Below are positions 44,084 through 52,633 of a stretch of 64,000 nucleotides of DNA, one piece after another. Under the pieces are notes generated by a model. That model was given only the letters and a program-made list of their open reading frames with translations. It had not been told where the DNA came from and ran no database searches. This DNA comes from Streptomyces sp. DvalAA-43 (GTDB lineage: Bacteria; Actinomycetota; Actinomycetes; Streptomycetales; Streptomycetaceae). The DNA lies in assembly GCF_900091725.1 (NCBI RefSeq), contig NZ_FMBW01000022.1, forward strand, positions 18,657 through 82,656, given 5' to 3'. A program made the translations under genes and the position numbers. Position 1 is the first letter of the stretch. Every line of letters begins with the position of its first letter.

Positions 44084-45169
44084 ATGCGCCATGCCGCCGT
44101 CATCGGCACCGGACTGATCGGCACCTCGGCCGCCCTCGCGCTCACCCGGAGCGGGCTGCGCGTGTATCTGGAGGACGCCGACCCGGACTCGGCCCGGACG
44201 GCCGCCTCGCTCGGCGCGGGCACCACCGAACGGCCCGGCCACCCGGTGGACCTGGCGATCATCGCGGTGCCCCCGGCCCTGGTCGGCAGGGCGCTCGCCG
44301 ACTGCCGGCGCCGCGGCCTCGCCCGCTGGTACACCGATGTGGCCAGTGTGAAGAGCGGCCCACGGGCGGACATCCTGGCGCGGGGCCTGGACACCACCCA
44401 CTACATCGGCGGTCACCCGATGGCCGGCCGGGAGCGCTCCGGCCCGCTGGCCGCCCGCGCCGACCTGTTCGAGGGCCGGCCCTGGGTGCTCACCCCCGAC
44501 GCCGGCACCGACACCGAGACGCTCAACGCCGCCCTCGAACTGACCGCGCTCTGCGGCGCGATGCCGATCGTGATGGACGCCGCCGCGCACGACCGTGCCG
44601 TGGCGCTGATCTCGCACGCGCCGCGACTGGTCGCCGCACTGGTCGCCGCCCGGCTGGAGCACGCGGACGAGACCGCCGTCCGGCTCTCCGGCCAGGGGGT
44701 CCGCGACGTCACCCGGATCGCCGCCTCCAACCCCGCGATGTGGGTCGACATCCTCTCCGCCAACGCGGGCGTGGTCGCCGACGTCCTGGAGGAGGTCGCC
44801 GCCGACCTCGGCGCCACCGTCGCCGCGCTGCGCGCCCTCCAGGCCGACGGCGAGGACGAACGGCGGGCCGGTGCGGTGGGGATCGAGGCGGTGATCCGCC
44901 GCGGCGGCACCGGCCGCGCCCGCATCCCCGGCAAGCACGGCGCGCCGCCGACCCGCTACGAGACGGTCACCGTCGTCCTCGGCGACCAGCCCGGCGAACT
45001 CGGCCGCCTCTTCGGCGAGGCCGGCGCCCTCGGGGTGAACATCGAGGACGTCACCATCGAGCACTCCACCGACCAGCAGGTCGGCCATGTCCAGCTCGCG
45101 GTCGCCCCCGCCTCGGCGAAGGCCCTCATGGCGGGCCTGCGCGACCACGGCTGGAACATCCGGGACTGA
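44084..45169 (+). CDS. tyrA: prephenate dehydrogenase with ACT domain
   Basis: 361 aa. Rossmann motif AVIGTGLIGTSAAL, then DVASVKSG, GGHPMAGRERSG and the H-containing HDRAVALISHAPRLVAA helix of TyrA; a C-terminal ACT domain (VTVVLGDQPGELGRLFGEAG) follows. It oxidises prephenate to 4-hydroxyphenylpyruvate for tyrosine. A GGGGAC site precedes the ATG. Here it may be a cluster copy supplying an aromatic precursor, though no other aromatic-precursor gene is nearby; it could also be the housekeeping gene. Its stop is four bases from the convergent P-loop gene. Confidence 0.93.
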   Translation: MRHAAVIGTGLIGTSAALALTRSGLRVYLEDADPDSARTAASLGAGTTERPGHPVDLAIIAVPPALVGRALADCRRRGLARWYTDVASVKSGPRADILARGLDTTHYIGGHPMAGRERSGPLAARADLFEGRPWVLTPDAGTDTETLNAALELTALCGAMPIVMDAAAHDRAVALISHAPRLVAALVAARLEHADETAVRLSGQGVRDVTRIAASNPAMWVDILSANAGVVADVLEEVAADLGATVAALRALQADGEDERRAGAVGIEAVIRRGGTGRARIPGKHGAPPTRYETVTVVLGDQPGELGRLFGEAGALGVNIEDVTIEHSTDQQVGHVQLAVAPASAKALMAGLRDHGWNIRD

Positions 45170-45173
45170 CCCC

Positions 45174-45971
45174 TCACCGGCCGCGGAGGTCCCCCAGCGC
45201 GCCGCACACCTGTTCCGCCACTCCGTCCGGGGAGAGGCCGGAACAGTCGATGCGCCGGACGGTGACATCCGGCCTGGCCGCGCTCAGCCAGTCCAGGACC
45301 TCGTCGTAGCGCTGCCGTGTCGCGGACAGGAAGGCCGTGGTCTCGTGCAGTTCGCCGCCACGCGTGCGTTCCCGCGTGCGCCGCAGGGCCTGTGCGACGG
45401 GCAGGTCCAGCAGCAGCACCGCTTCGGGTGTCGTCACGCCCAGCCGCCGGCTCAGCTCCTCGTGGATCTCCGGCCCCGGCCTGGTGCCCAGGCGCAGCAG
45501 TTCGGTGCCCAGCGACCAGGGGTCCGTGCCACCGGAACACGTCCGGAGCCAGTCGCGGACCGACCGCGCCGCCCCGGGGTCCTGCTTTCCCCACCAGGCC
45601 TCGATGTCGTCGCCCGGCTGGTCGTCCCGCTCGACGCGCCCGAACAGGGGCAGGTACACCAGCGGGTCGATGAGCGGATGGCGGTCGGTGAGCAGGACCG
45701 GGCTGTTCTGCAACGCCTGCCGTTCGGCCGGACCGTACAGGCACAACTGGAGGTAGAGCACGGCGACCTTGAGCTGGACCCTGCCCAGTGCGTCGGCCGC
45801 GGCGGACGCGTCGGCCAGGGCCAGGGACAGCTCGGCGAAGGGACTTACGGGATCGTCGTGGCTCCGTATGGCATGGACGACGGCGATGCCGTCCCGCTCG
45901 TGGATGCGGCGCAGCACCGTGGTCTTGCCGGTGCCGTCGATGCCGACCAGGGCAACCCGCATGTCACTCAC
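45174..45971 (-). CDS. thymidylate-kinase-like P-loop protein
   Basis: About 265 aa. Walker A VALVGIDGTGKTTVLRR at the N-terminus, then LTDRHPLIDPLVYLPL and a basic lid segment RRTRERTRGGELHETTAF. The pattern is that of thymidylate kinase or related P-loop kinases, but it is longer than bacterial Tmk (~210 aa) and diverged in the nucleotide-binding part. The GTG start overlaps the end of the HMGR-APH gene (an ATG at 45962 is also possible), so it belongs to that operon. A phosphorylation step, perhaps after the APH kinase domain, is conceivable; substrate unknown. Confidence 0.7.
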   Translation of the reverse strand: MSDMRVALVGIDGTGKTTVLRRIHERDGIAVVHAIRSHDDPVSPFAELSLALADASAAADALGRVQLKVAVLYLQLCLYGPAERQALQNSPVLLTDRHPLIDPLVYLPLFGRVERDDQPGDDIEAWWGKQDPGAARSVRDWLRTCSGGTDPWSLGTELLRLGTRPGPEIHEELSRRLGVTTPEAVLLLDLPVAQALRRTRERTRGGELHETTAFLSATRQRYDEVLDWLSAARPDVTVRRIDCSGLSPDGVAEQVCGALGDLRGR

Positions 45972-48306
45972 CGTCCCGTGACTGTTCGAGGGACCACAGG
46001 CGGAACGTCGTCTCCAGCACCCGGGGCAGGAAGTCGAACTCGCGCTGGCTGTGTCCGGCCGCGTACAGGGCCAGCCGGGTCGTCATGAACCTCCGCAAGG
46101 CCAGCTGATATCCCCGGTGCCAGCCGGAGCGGGCGACCACGGCCGCCGCCTCCGGTGACACCGCGGCCACGGCCCGCGCGTGCACCGCGAGGAAGCGGTC
46201 CACCTCTTCCGTCGTGGTCTGCGGGCCGAGACAGAAGGCCAGGAGTTCCACCACGTCGCGCTGTGGCACGTCGACGGTGGCCAGCTCCCAGTCGTACACG
46301 ACCGGCCGGCCGTCCCGCAGCGCGATGTTGCGCGGGTTGAAGTCGTTGTGGACGAGGGTGCGGGGCAGCGCCTGAAGTTCCTGCGTCCAGTATCCGGCGT
46401 CCTCGACGATGCCGAGCAGGATGTTCGCGCGCGGGGCGTCGACCAGGGCGGGCAGCTCCGCCACGGCGTGGCGGACCAGCGCCTCCCACAGCTCCCGTGA
46501 CTTGGCCAGGTGCGCCGGCTCCGGCACCCGGTGCAGCCAGCCCTCGTCGAGCAGCTCCTGATCCCGGTCGAGCCAGTGTCCGTGGACCCGGGCGATGGCG
46601 CGCAGCGCCGCGTCGATCCGGTCGGGGGTCCATGGTCCGCCGTCGTCGCGCAGCCGTTCCATCAGGACGACGTACGCCTCGCGCTCGTCGTCCTCCAGAA
46701 CTCCGTAGCAGCGCGGGAGCAGGCTGGTCAGCACGGGCTCCGGGCGCCGGTACACCGCCGGTTCGCGGCGGTGCGTGTCGGTGAACTCCGTGTCGGCGCC
46801 CCAGCAGTTCCACGCCCGTGCCACGTCCGGGCCGCACAGCGAGACCAGCATCGCGATGCCGGCGACGACCTCCTCGCCACGTGGCTTGACCTTGGCCACC
46901 ATCTCGGTCGTTGCGGCGGTCCCGTCGCCGTCGGTCCAGCTCACCGTCAGCGGGTGGAGGCCGGTCAGCTTGCGGCGCTCCCCCAGCGCACCGAGTTCGC
47001 TGGAGATCCCGTCGCCGTACAGCTGGGGGGACGGGCTGACCTCGGTGACGTGCAGGCGCGGATCGCCGAGACCCTGTGCCAGTACGGGCTGGAGCAGCAC
47101 CGCGTCGAGGTCGCCGTCCTGCAGCCAGTCGACGCGGCGGGCCCGGCCGAGTCGCTGGTGCGCGTCGGCGAACTGGCCGCTGACCACCGCCGCCATGGTG
47201 GACACGTCGAGGGCGAGGGCGAACCCGGCGACGATCTCGGCGAACCGCCGGACACCGCCCGCTCCCGCGCAGCCGAGCGCGGTGAGCAGGTCGCGCTGGT
47301 GGGGCAGTGCGGTGCCACCGCCGACGGTGCCCGCGACCAGGTTGGGGAGCAGGATCGTGGCGAGCAGGTGGTCGCCGTCCATCTCCAGCGAGAAGAGGGA
47401 GACCCCCGACTCATGGACGCATGCCACATCCTGTCCGGTCGCCGTGAAGAGGGCCGCGACCACGTTGGCCGCGTTGACGCCGTACCCGGTCATCCCGGCC
47501 TGCTGGGCCCCGAGGAGCGTGGCGGTGTAGCACTTGACCATGGCCTCGGGGGTGGTCTTGAGGACCGATGCCACCACGTCGCGGCTCAGCCGGGCCTCGG
47601 CGGTCACCCGGGTACCGCGCCCTGCCAGCATGGATCCCGTGGTCACCTTCTTGTCGCCGCTGAGGTTGCCCTCCAGAAGCATGTCGCGGGGGCGCAGCTC
47701 GTCCTCGGCGGCGAGTACGCCGGTCAGCCAGCGGCAGATCTGCCAGGTCGCCGCCGTCGTCATGTTCTGCCCGGCGGCGTCGGCGGTCTCGAAGACGAAA
47801 CGCACGTGCAGGTAGCGGCCGATCTGGTACGGGTCGATGTCGACCAGGCGGGTGTACCGGGACACCTGGCCCACCTGTTCCTCCAGCCGGTCGCGCTGAT
47901 CGTGCAGCCAGGCGGTGAACCGCTGTGCGGTCGCGATGTCGGCGAACTCGAACACGGGCGCCCTGGTCATGCGCTGGGACAGCACCGCCGTCGTGACTCC
48001 GCCGGAGGCGCTGATGGCGCGTGCGCCACGGGACGCCGAGGCGACGAGCGCTCCCTCGGAGGTGGCGAACGGGGCCACGATGCTGCCCCGGGCCGCGTCC
48101 CCGACGAACAGCAGGGGTCCGGCGAGACCCACCGGCACCTCGACCGAGCCGATGAAGTTCTCCACGTTGCCGACCAGGTTCTGTGCCGTCAGCCCGGTGC
48201 TCTCCAGTGACGCCAGCGCTGTTCCGTTGCGCTCGCGCAGCCAGTTCAGCCGTTCTCTGCGGGCGTCCTCGGTGTACTGCCCCCGGCCGGGGATGGTGTC
48301 GGTCAT
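45964..48306 (-). CDS. HMG-CoA-reductase-like domain fused to APH-type kinase
   Basis: 780 aa in two parts. Residues ~1-410 match class I HMG-CoA reductases: ENFIGSVEVPVGLAGPL (~52), catalytic Glu in TSEGALVAS (~82), DAAGQNM (~178), catalytic Lys in GNLSGDKKV (~217), Asp in GQDVACVHES (~290) and a His in SGQFADAHQRLGR (~382). Residues ~480-780 match aminoglycoside/choline phosphotransferases: LVHNDFNPRNIAL (~652) and VVYDWE (~672). One chain could thus reduce a thioester to an alcohol and phosphorylate an alcohol. There are no other mevalonate genes. The ATG at 48306 has a GAGAGGAAG site. The fusion is unusual to me; the substrate cannot be inferred. Confidence 0.85.
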   Translation of the reverse strand: MTDTIPGRGQYTEDARRERLNWLRERNGTALASLESTGLTAQNLVGNVENFIGSVEVPVGLAGPLLFVGDAARGSIVAPFATSEGALVASASRGARAISASGGVTTAVLSQRMTRAPVFEFADIATAQRFTAWLHDQRDRLEEQVGQVSRYTRLVDIDPYQIGRYLHVRFVFETADAAGQNMTTAATWQICRWLTGVLAAEDELRPRDMLLEGNLSGDKKVTTGSMLAGRGTRVTAEARLSRDVVASVLKTTPEAMVKCYTATLLGAQQAGMTGYGVNAANVVAALFTATGQDVACVHESGVSLFSLEMDGDHLLATILLPNLVAGTVGGGTALPHQRDLLTALGCAGAGGVRRFAEIVAGFALALDVSTMAAVVSGQFADAHQRLGRARRVDWLQDGDLDAVLLQPVLAQGLGDPRLHVTEVSPSPQLYGDGISSELGALGERRKLTGLHPLTVSWTDGDGTAATTEMVAKVKPRGEEVVAGIAMLVSLCGPDVARAWNCWGADTEFTDTHRREPAVYRRPEPVLTSLLPRCYGVLEDDEREAYVVLMERLRDDGGPWTPDRIDAALRAIARVHGHWLDRDQELLDEGWLHRVPEPAHLAKSRELWEALVRHAVAELPALVDAPRANILLGIVEDAGYWTQELQALPRTLVHNDFNPRNIALRDGRPVVYDWELATVDVPQRDVVELLAFCLGPQTTTEEVDRFLAVHARAVAAVSPEAAAVVARSGWHRGYQLALRRFMTTRLALYAAGHSQREFDFLPRVLETTFRLWSLEQSRDGE

Positions 48307-48448
48307 ACAGGGCTTCCCTCTCCTCGTTGGACGCCGTTCCGCCGGGCCGCGGTGCGGAGGTGCGTGCACCCGGTGGGGACGGTCGTTGTGTTCGTTGTCG
48401 CCGACGGCCCGGACCGCTCCCGCCCGGCCCGGTGGCGTCGCCGCGGGG

Positions 48449-50086
48449 TCAGCCGGAACTCTCCGGTCCGGTGCTGGCGATCCGGTGCCACACGTCGTCG
48501 CCGGGGAGGAAGACGCGGTCCTTGACCCGGGGCGGGCGCTGCCCGGCCCGTATGGTGCGTTCCCACTCGCGCAGGAACGCGTCCGGATGGACGGTGACGA
48601 CCTCGACGGGGGCGATCGCCCCGGCCCGGCGGCCGGCGCCGTAGCCGGGGCAGTGCTCCGACAGGCGGGTGTCGAGGGCCGTGGCCAGGTCTGTCGCGGG
48701 TGGGCCGGCGAAGGCGACGGCGAGGCGGTAGCGTCCGCCGGTCCCGCTCTCCGCGGGGTCCAGGTGGTAGGTCGCGTTGCGGATCTCCGCGCCGGTGTCC
48801 TGGCAGGCGGCGCGCAGCGCGCACAGGGCGGCGGCCTCGGTGAGGTTCTCCCCGGCAGCGGACCGGACGGTGTTGCGGCCCACGTACTCGATGCGCGGGG
48901 TGCGGCCGATGTGGCCGACGACCCGGACGAGGTCGGTGACCGCGCACCGGTACATGCCGCCGATGTGGCTGAAGACGAGGTGGTAGTCGCGCCCCTCGTC
49001 GAGTTCGGTGGGCAGCAGCGTCTCGCTGTCGGCGGTGACCGGCCCGTCGGCCGGGACGAACTCGTAGACGCATCCGGGCAGGTACAGGGGCGCACCGCTG
49101 GGGTGCCGGTCGACCGGTACCCCGGCCGGTCCTTCGCAGGACGCGATGGGCGCGGAGAACAGCTGGACGCCCGGCCCGTACGTCTCCCGGACCCGGGGCA
49201 GGTACAGGGAGGCGAGCGCGCTGTTCCAGACGAGTATGGCGGACAGGCGCGGCCACAGGTGGTACGGGTGGACCGTGCCGAACGTCCTGGCGTACCGCTC
49301 GATCTCGTCGGCGCGCTCCGGGTTCGGTGTCGTGTGCAGCCGCCCGTCCAGGGTGCCGGCCCGGATGTCCTGCACGATCCGGGGCCACAGTTCGCGCAGT
49401 TGGTACGGGAGGCCGGCGACCATCGCCGGGTTGACGCCGATGACCACCCTGACGTCCTGCTCCGCGGCGAGGCGCAGCTTGTAGTAGCTGCGGTCCCAGG
49501 GGCCGGCCGCGGCCAGCTCGTCGGGGATGCGGCTCCACGGGGCGGCGTTGCCCGGTCCGACCGCGGAGTCCTCACCGAACTTGCGGTAGTCGACCTGACT
49601 GGCGCCGATGTGCGGTTGTCCGTTCCGGGCCCGTGCGATCGGCGCGGTGGGGTCCTGCCAGAGGTTCAGCACCCCGTTGGGTGCGGCGAGTGCCTGGGGC
49701 AGTGTCCGCAGCAGCGGGGCGAAGGCGGCGTAGTAGAACGGCAGGAAGGTCTGCCGCATGTAGCTGGGCGTGACCGGGATGTGCTTCTCGCGGCCGGTGC
49801 TTCCGCTGGACGAGAAGTAGACGACCGGGTCGTCGGTGGTCAGCACGTTCCGTTCGCCGTCCATGGCCCGTCCGATCCAGGGCATCAGCTCCTCGTGGGT
49901 GCGGATCGGCACCGCCCGGCGGAACTCGTCGATGGTCCGCACTGCGCCCAGCCCGTGCTCACGGCCGAACGACGTGCCCGCGTGCTGCTCCAGGATCCCG
50001 GTGAGGAGGTCGCGTTGCACCTCCTCGGGGCGGTCCAGACTGTCCAGTAGGCGGCGGTGCTCCGCCCGTACGCGTTCGGCCTGCAT
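48449..50086 (-). CDS. GH3-family acyl adenylase / amide synthetase
   Basis: 545 aa. The ATP-binding motif VYFSSSGSTGREKHIPVT near residue 90, the helix region HLWPRLSAILVWNSALAS and HIGGMYRCAVTDLVRVVGH, followed by a small C-terminal domain, match the GH3 (JAR1) family. Plant members adenylate a carboxylic acid and join it to an amino acid; bacterial ones are little studied. It lies immediately after the 255-aa gene with no spacer and 142 bases before the HMGR-APH gene. It may form the amide bond between two building blocks outside the NRPS logic. Confidence 0.85.
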   Translation of the reverse strand: MQAERVRAEHRRLLDSLDRPEEVQRDLLTGILEQHAGTSFGREHGLGAVRTIDEFRRAVPIRTHEELMPWIGRAMDGERNVLTTDDPVVYFSSSGSTGREKHIPVTPSYMRQTFLPFYYAAFAPLLRTLPQALAAPNGVLNLWQDPTAPIARARNGQPHIGASQVDYRKFGEDSAVGPGNAAPWSRIPDELAAAGPWDRSYYKLRLAAEQDVRVVIGVNPAMVAGLPYQLRELWPRIVQDIRAGTLDGRLHTTPNPERADEIERYARTFGTVHPYHLWPRLSAILVWNSALASLYLPRVRETYGPGVQLFSAPIASCEGPAGVPVDRHPSGAPLYLPGCVYEFVPADGPVTADSETLLPTELDEGRDYHLVFSHIGGMYRCAVTDLVRVVGHIGRTPRIEYVGRNTVRSAAGENLTEAAALCALRAACQDTGAEIRNATYHLDPAESGTGGRYRLAVAFAGPPATDLATALDTRLSEHCPGYGAGRRAGAIAPVEVVTVHPDAFLREWERTIRAGQRPPRVKDRVFLPGDDVWHRIASTGPESSG

Positions 50087-50854
50087 TCAGTGGCCTCCTT
50101 GGAGACGGTTCGATTCCAGTACGCCGTACAGGCGCGGGTGGTGGGGCTCGGTTCGGCTCCGGGTGATCCGTGTCTGGACCCGGTCGGCACGGGCGGGGGC
50201 GAGGAGGTCGCGGAACTCGGCGGTGTCGAGGGCCTTCCGGTGGTCGACCCGGAGGGTGTCGCCGGGCCCGATCAGGCCGCGCAGGGCGGCCTCCGCGATG
50301 AGGTGGTGTACGTGGACCAGGTAGTCGCCGGTGCTGACCCCGCCGATCGCGACCGCCGCGTCCACCACGTGTCCCGAGGGTTCCCCGCCCGGGACGGTCA
50401 CCGTCAGCGGTCCGGTCGGCACGTCTATCGGCGCCGGCCCGTCGAAAGCGCGCAACAGCCGGGAGAGCGGCCGCAGTTCGCCTCGCCGGGCCGGTCCGTA
50501 CCAGGCGTACGGCGCACCCGCGGTGGTCCGGCAGCCCGGGTGCCGGGCGGCCACGCTGGCGGGGCGGCCTGCCAAGAACACCGTTCTGGTGAACGCCCGG
50601 TACCACCCCTCGCACAGATCGTCCGGGAGCGTCAGGGCGAAGTCTGCGACACCGGCGATGAACGTCGCCACGTCGAGATCGGCCACCACGACCGCGACGC
50701 CCACCCCCCAGGGGACCGGCCCGTCTCCCAGGCCGTCGTGGGCCGCCCGCAGACGGGTCCGTGCCGCGGCGGTGAGCAGTTCCACGTCGGACTGTGCCTC
50801 GGGAAGTGCCTCGGACCACGCCTCGGACCGCACCTCGTGCGGTGCCTCGCTCAT
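50087..50854 (-). CDS. uncharacterised 255-aa protein
   Basis: No catalytic motif that I can name. A mixed alpha/beta segment (PWGVGVAVVVADLDVATFIAG) is followed by GWYRAFTRTVFLAGRPASVA, PYAWYGPARRGELRPLSRLLRAF, the hydrophobic strand VDAAVAIGGVSTGDYLVHVH and HHLIAEAALRGLIGPGDTLR. From memory it resembles an actinobacterial family annotated DUF6182, but I cannot verify it. It overlaps the upstream gene by ATGA and abuts the GH3 gene, so it is clearly part of the operon and may be a partner of the synthetase-like protein. Confidence 0.7.
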   Translation of the reverse strand: MSEAPHEVRSEAWSEALPEAQSDVELLTAAARTRLRAAHDGLGDGPVPWGVGVAVVVADLDVATFIAGVADFALTLPDDLCEGWYRAFTRTVFLAGRPASVAARHPGCRTTAGAPYAWYGPARRGELRPLSRLLRAFDGPAPIDVPTGPLTVTVPGGEPSGHVVDAAVAIGGVSTGDYLVHVHHLIAEAALRGLIGPGDTLRVDHRKALDTAEFRDLLAPARADRVQTRITRSRTEPHHPRLYGVLESNRLQGGH

Positions 50855-52041
50855 GTGTAGACCGCCCGGAGCGCGGGGGCCGGCAGGGCGGCCCGTTCTC
50901 CCATCACGGATGCCGTCAGCCGGTACGGGTCGACGTAGCCGGACCGGGCCTGCAACCGGGAGAGCGCCGTCATGACCTGCTGTCCTGCCAGGTCGGCGGG
51001 GTCGTCGGGGGTACGTTCCAGCAGGCGGGCGGCGCGTCCCACGCTTCGGCGCAGCAGGTCCATCCGGAAGGACTGCGCGGAGCGCCGGTGCAGCACTCCG
51101 GCGAAGTACAGTCGCATCCCGAGCCGGTACGCGGTCCGGTCGGCGGAGCCGGAGGTGGCCGAGAGGTCGGAGAGCGTCGTTCCCTTCCAGCCGCCGTACC
51201 GACTGGAGCGGACCGTTCCGTTGAGCGGCACCCGGCTGAGGCCGAGACGTGTGACGGCGGCGCCGAACTCGGTCAGCACGCGCTTGAGCAGCAGGTAGTC
51301 GGCGGTGAGTTCGTCGTCGTGGATGAGCAGGAACATCCGGCCGGGGCGGATCAGCGGTACGAGCTCGCGCAGGATCGGCACGAGGTAGTTAGGGTGCCCT
51401 TCGCTGCTGATGAGCTGCCGGAGCGGCATGCCCCAGCGCGGGCCGTCGAGGTAGAGGGGGCCGCCGAAGCGCCGGTGATCGATGATCAGGCCCCGCTCCG
51501 CCAGTGCCCCGATCACCGGTCGTGTCGCGGTGGCCAGTGGGCGGTCCTCGGCCAGGCCCAGGTCGCCGACGCCCAACAGATCCAGCTCGGCGCGCCACAG
51601 TTCGAGCATGCGTCTACTGGCGGGATGGATCCAGCCGTCCTGGTCGGCGCGTGCCAGGTAGGAATCGAGTGCGCGGGGATCGGGCTCCCGGCGTTCCGTG
51701 TGGTACCGGAGGTAGCGTTCGCCGATCCCGGTCTCCGATTCGCCGCTCCAGTCGGTGTCCGGTTCGGTCAGATCGAGATAGTGCCAGAACGCCGTCGACT
51801 GCGTGGTCAGCGTTGCCATGCGGTTGTTCCACACCAGCCGAACCCCGGTGACCGCGGCGCTCGCCTTGACGAGGATGTCGGTCCACAACAGACCCTTCAC
51901 ATGGGTCGGTGTGAGTGGCTTGGTCGGGGTGATGGTCACCGGTGCCACCACGAGTTCGGGGGAGGCGACGGTGGGCGGCTGCGTTCTCTGCGCTGTCTGT
52001 GGTGTCTGTGGTGTGCGTGACGGAAACACATCATGGGCCAC
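50851..52041 (-). CDS. class I aminoacyl-tRNA-synthetase-like protein (ArgRS-like core)
   Basis: About 396 aa. The segment PTHVKGLLWTDILVKASAAV aligns by eye with the HIGH region of arginyl-tRNA synthetases (PxHxGHxR...D.L.R...), and MFLLIHDDELTADYLLLKRV followed by SSRYGGWKGTTLSDL aligns with the ArgRS stretch that ends in the KMSKS loop (MSTRKGxxVTLxDL). Both signatures are altered, and there is no room for the DALR anticodon-binding domain. It could therefore be an amino-acid-activating or inactive paralogue rather than a tRNA charger. The N-terminus is uncertain: GTG at 52041 is chosen, with GTGs nearer the HIGH-like motif also possible. First gene of its operon. Confidence 0.6.
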   Translation of the reverse strand: MAHDVFPSRTPQTPQTAQRTQPPTVASPELVVAPVTITPTKPLTPTHVKGLLWTDILVKASAAVTGVRLVWNNRMATLTTQSTAFWHYLDLTEPDTDWSGESETGIGERYLRYHTERREPDPRALDSYLARADQDGWIHPASRRMLELWRAELDLLGVGDLGLAEDRPLATATRPVIGALAERGLIIDHRRFGGPLYLDGPRWGMPLRQLISSEGHPNYLVPILRELVPLIRPGRMFLLIHDDELTADYLLLKRVLTEFGAAVTRLGLSRVPLNGTVRSSRYGGWKGTTLSDLSATSGSADRTAYRLGMRLYFAGVLHRRSAQSFRMDLLRRSVGRAARLLERTPDDPADLAGQQVMTALSRLQARSGYVDPYRLTASVMGERAALPAPALRAVYT

Positions 52042-52633
52042 GAGGCGATCTTTCCCCACGTCGAGGTGTCGAGGTGCCGATGGTCTGTAAGGGGCAGAGG
52101 AGAGGGCAACCCCCTTGCGAAGTCCTCGACTTGTCCACGTTTCGTCCGCGTTCAGCGGGCTCGCTGAACCGGCCGCTCGGGCATGGTGCTCCATGGGCAT
52201 GGAGCGCAGGCCCTGAGGGTTTCCTTTCGGACGGGTTGGAACCCGAACGGTCGAGGTGTCAGGAGCGCGTGCGAATCCGCGCCCGGAATGCCGAGAGTGT
52301 TCGCCGTCAGCGGTGAATTCGCGTGGAAAGCACGGCCGACCGGCCGCTGCTCCAGATGTGACGGCGCTCTTCTTCCGAAACGCCCGCTACCACTCGAAGG
52401 AATTCAATGCACGCACAACTGAATCTCCCCGCCCCCGTGATGATTACGATCCTGGCGGCTGCCCAATACCACGTCAGCCCGGCTGCCCCAGCGGGCGCCA
52501 CCAGAACCTCAAGCTTGTCCTGCCCCCGCCAGACATGTCAACGGTGTTTCAAATGGTGATGGCGGGACTTCTGTGACGACGAACCGGTACGCGGGCCCAG
52601 CATGAACCGAGCGTGAGGTCCTAGAATGCCGAG
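52042..52633. promoter_or_regulatory. 592-base divergent intergenic, synthetase-like operon / PPTase
   Basis: Somewhat lower GC than the surroundings and without a credible gene. It must hold the promoter of the five-gene minus-strand operon and of the PPTase. No palindrome or copy of the left-hand cluster motif was seen. Confidence 0.5.

Noticed and set aside
45964..49575. Longer N-terminus for the HMGR-APH protein
   Set aside because: Beyond 48306 the frame runs out of phase through the GH3 gene with shadow composition; the ATG at 48306 has a good ribosome site.
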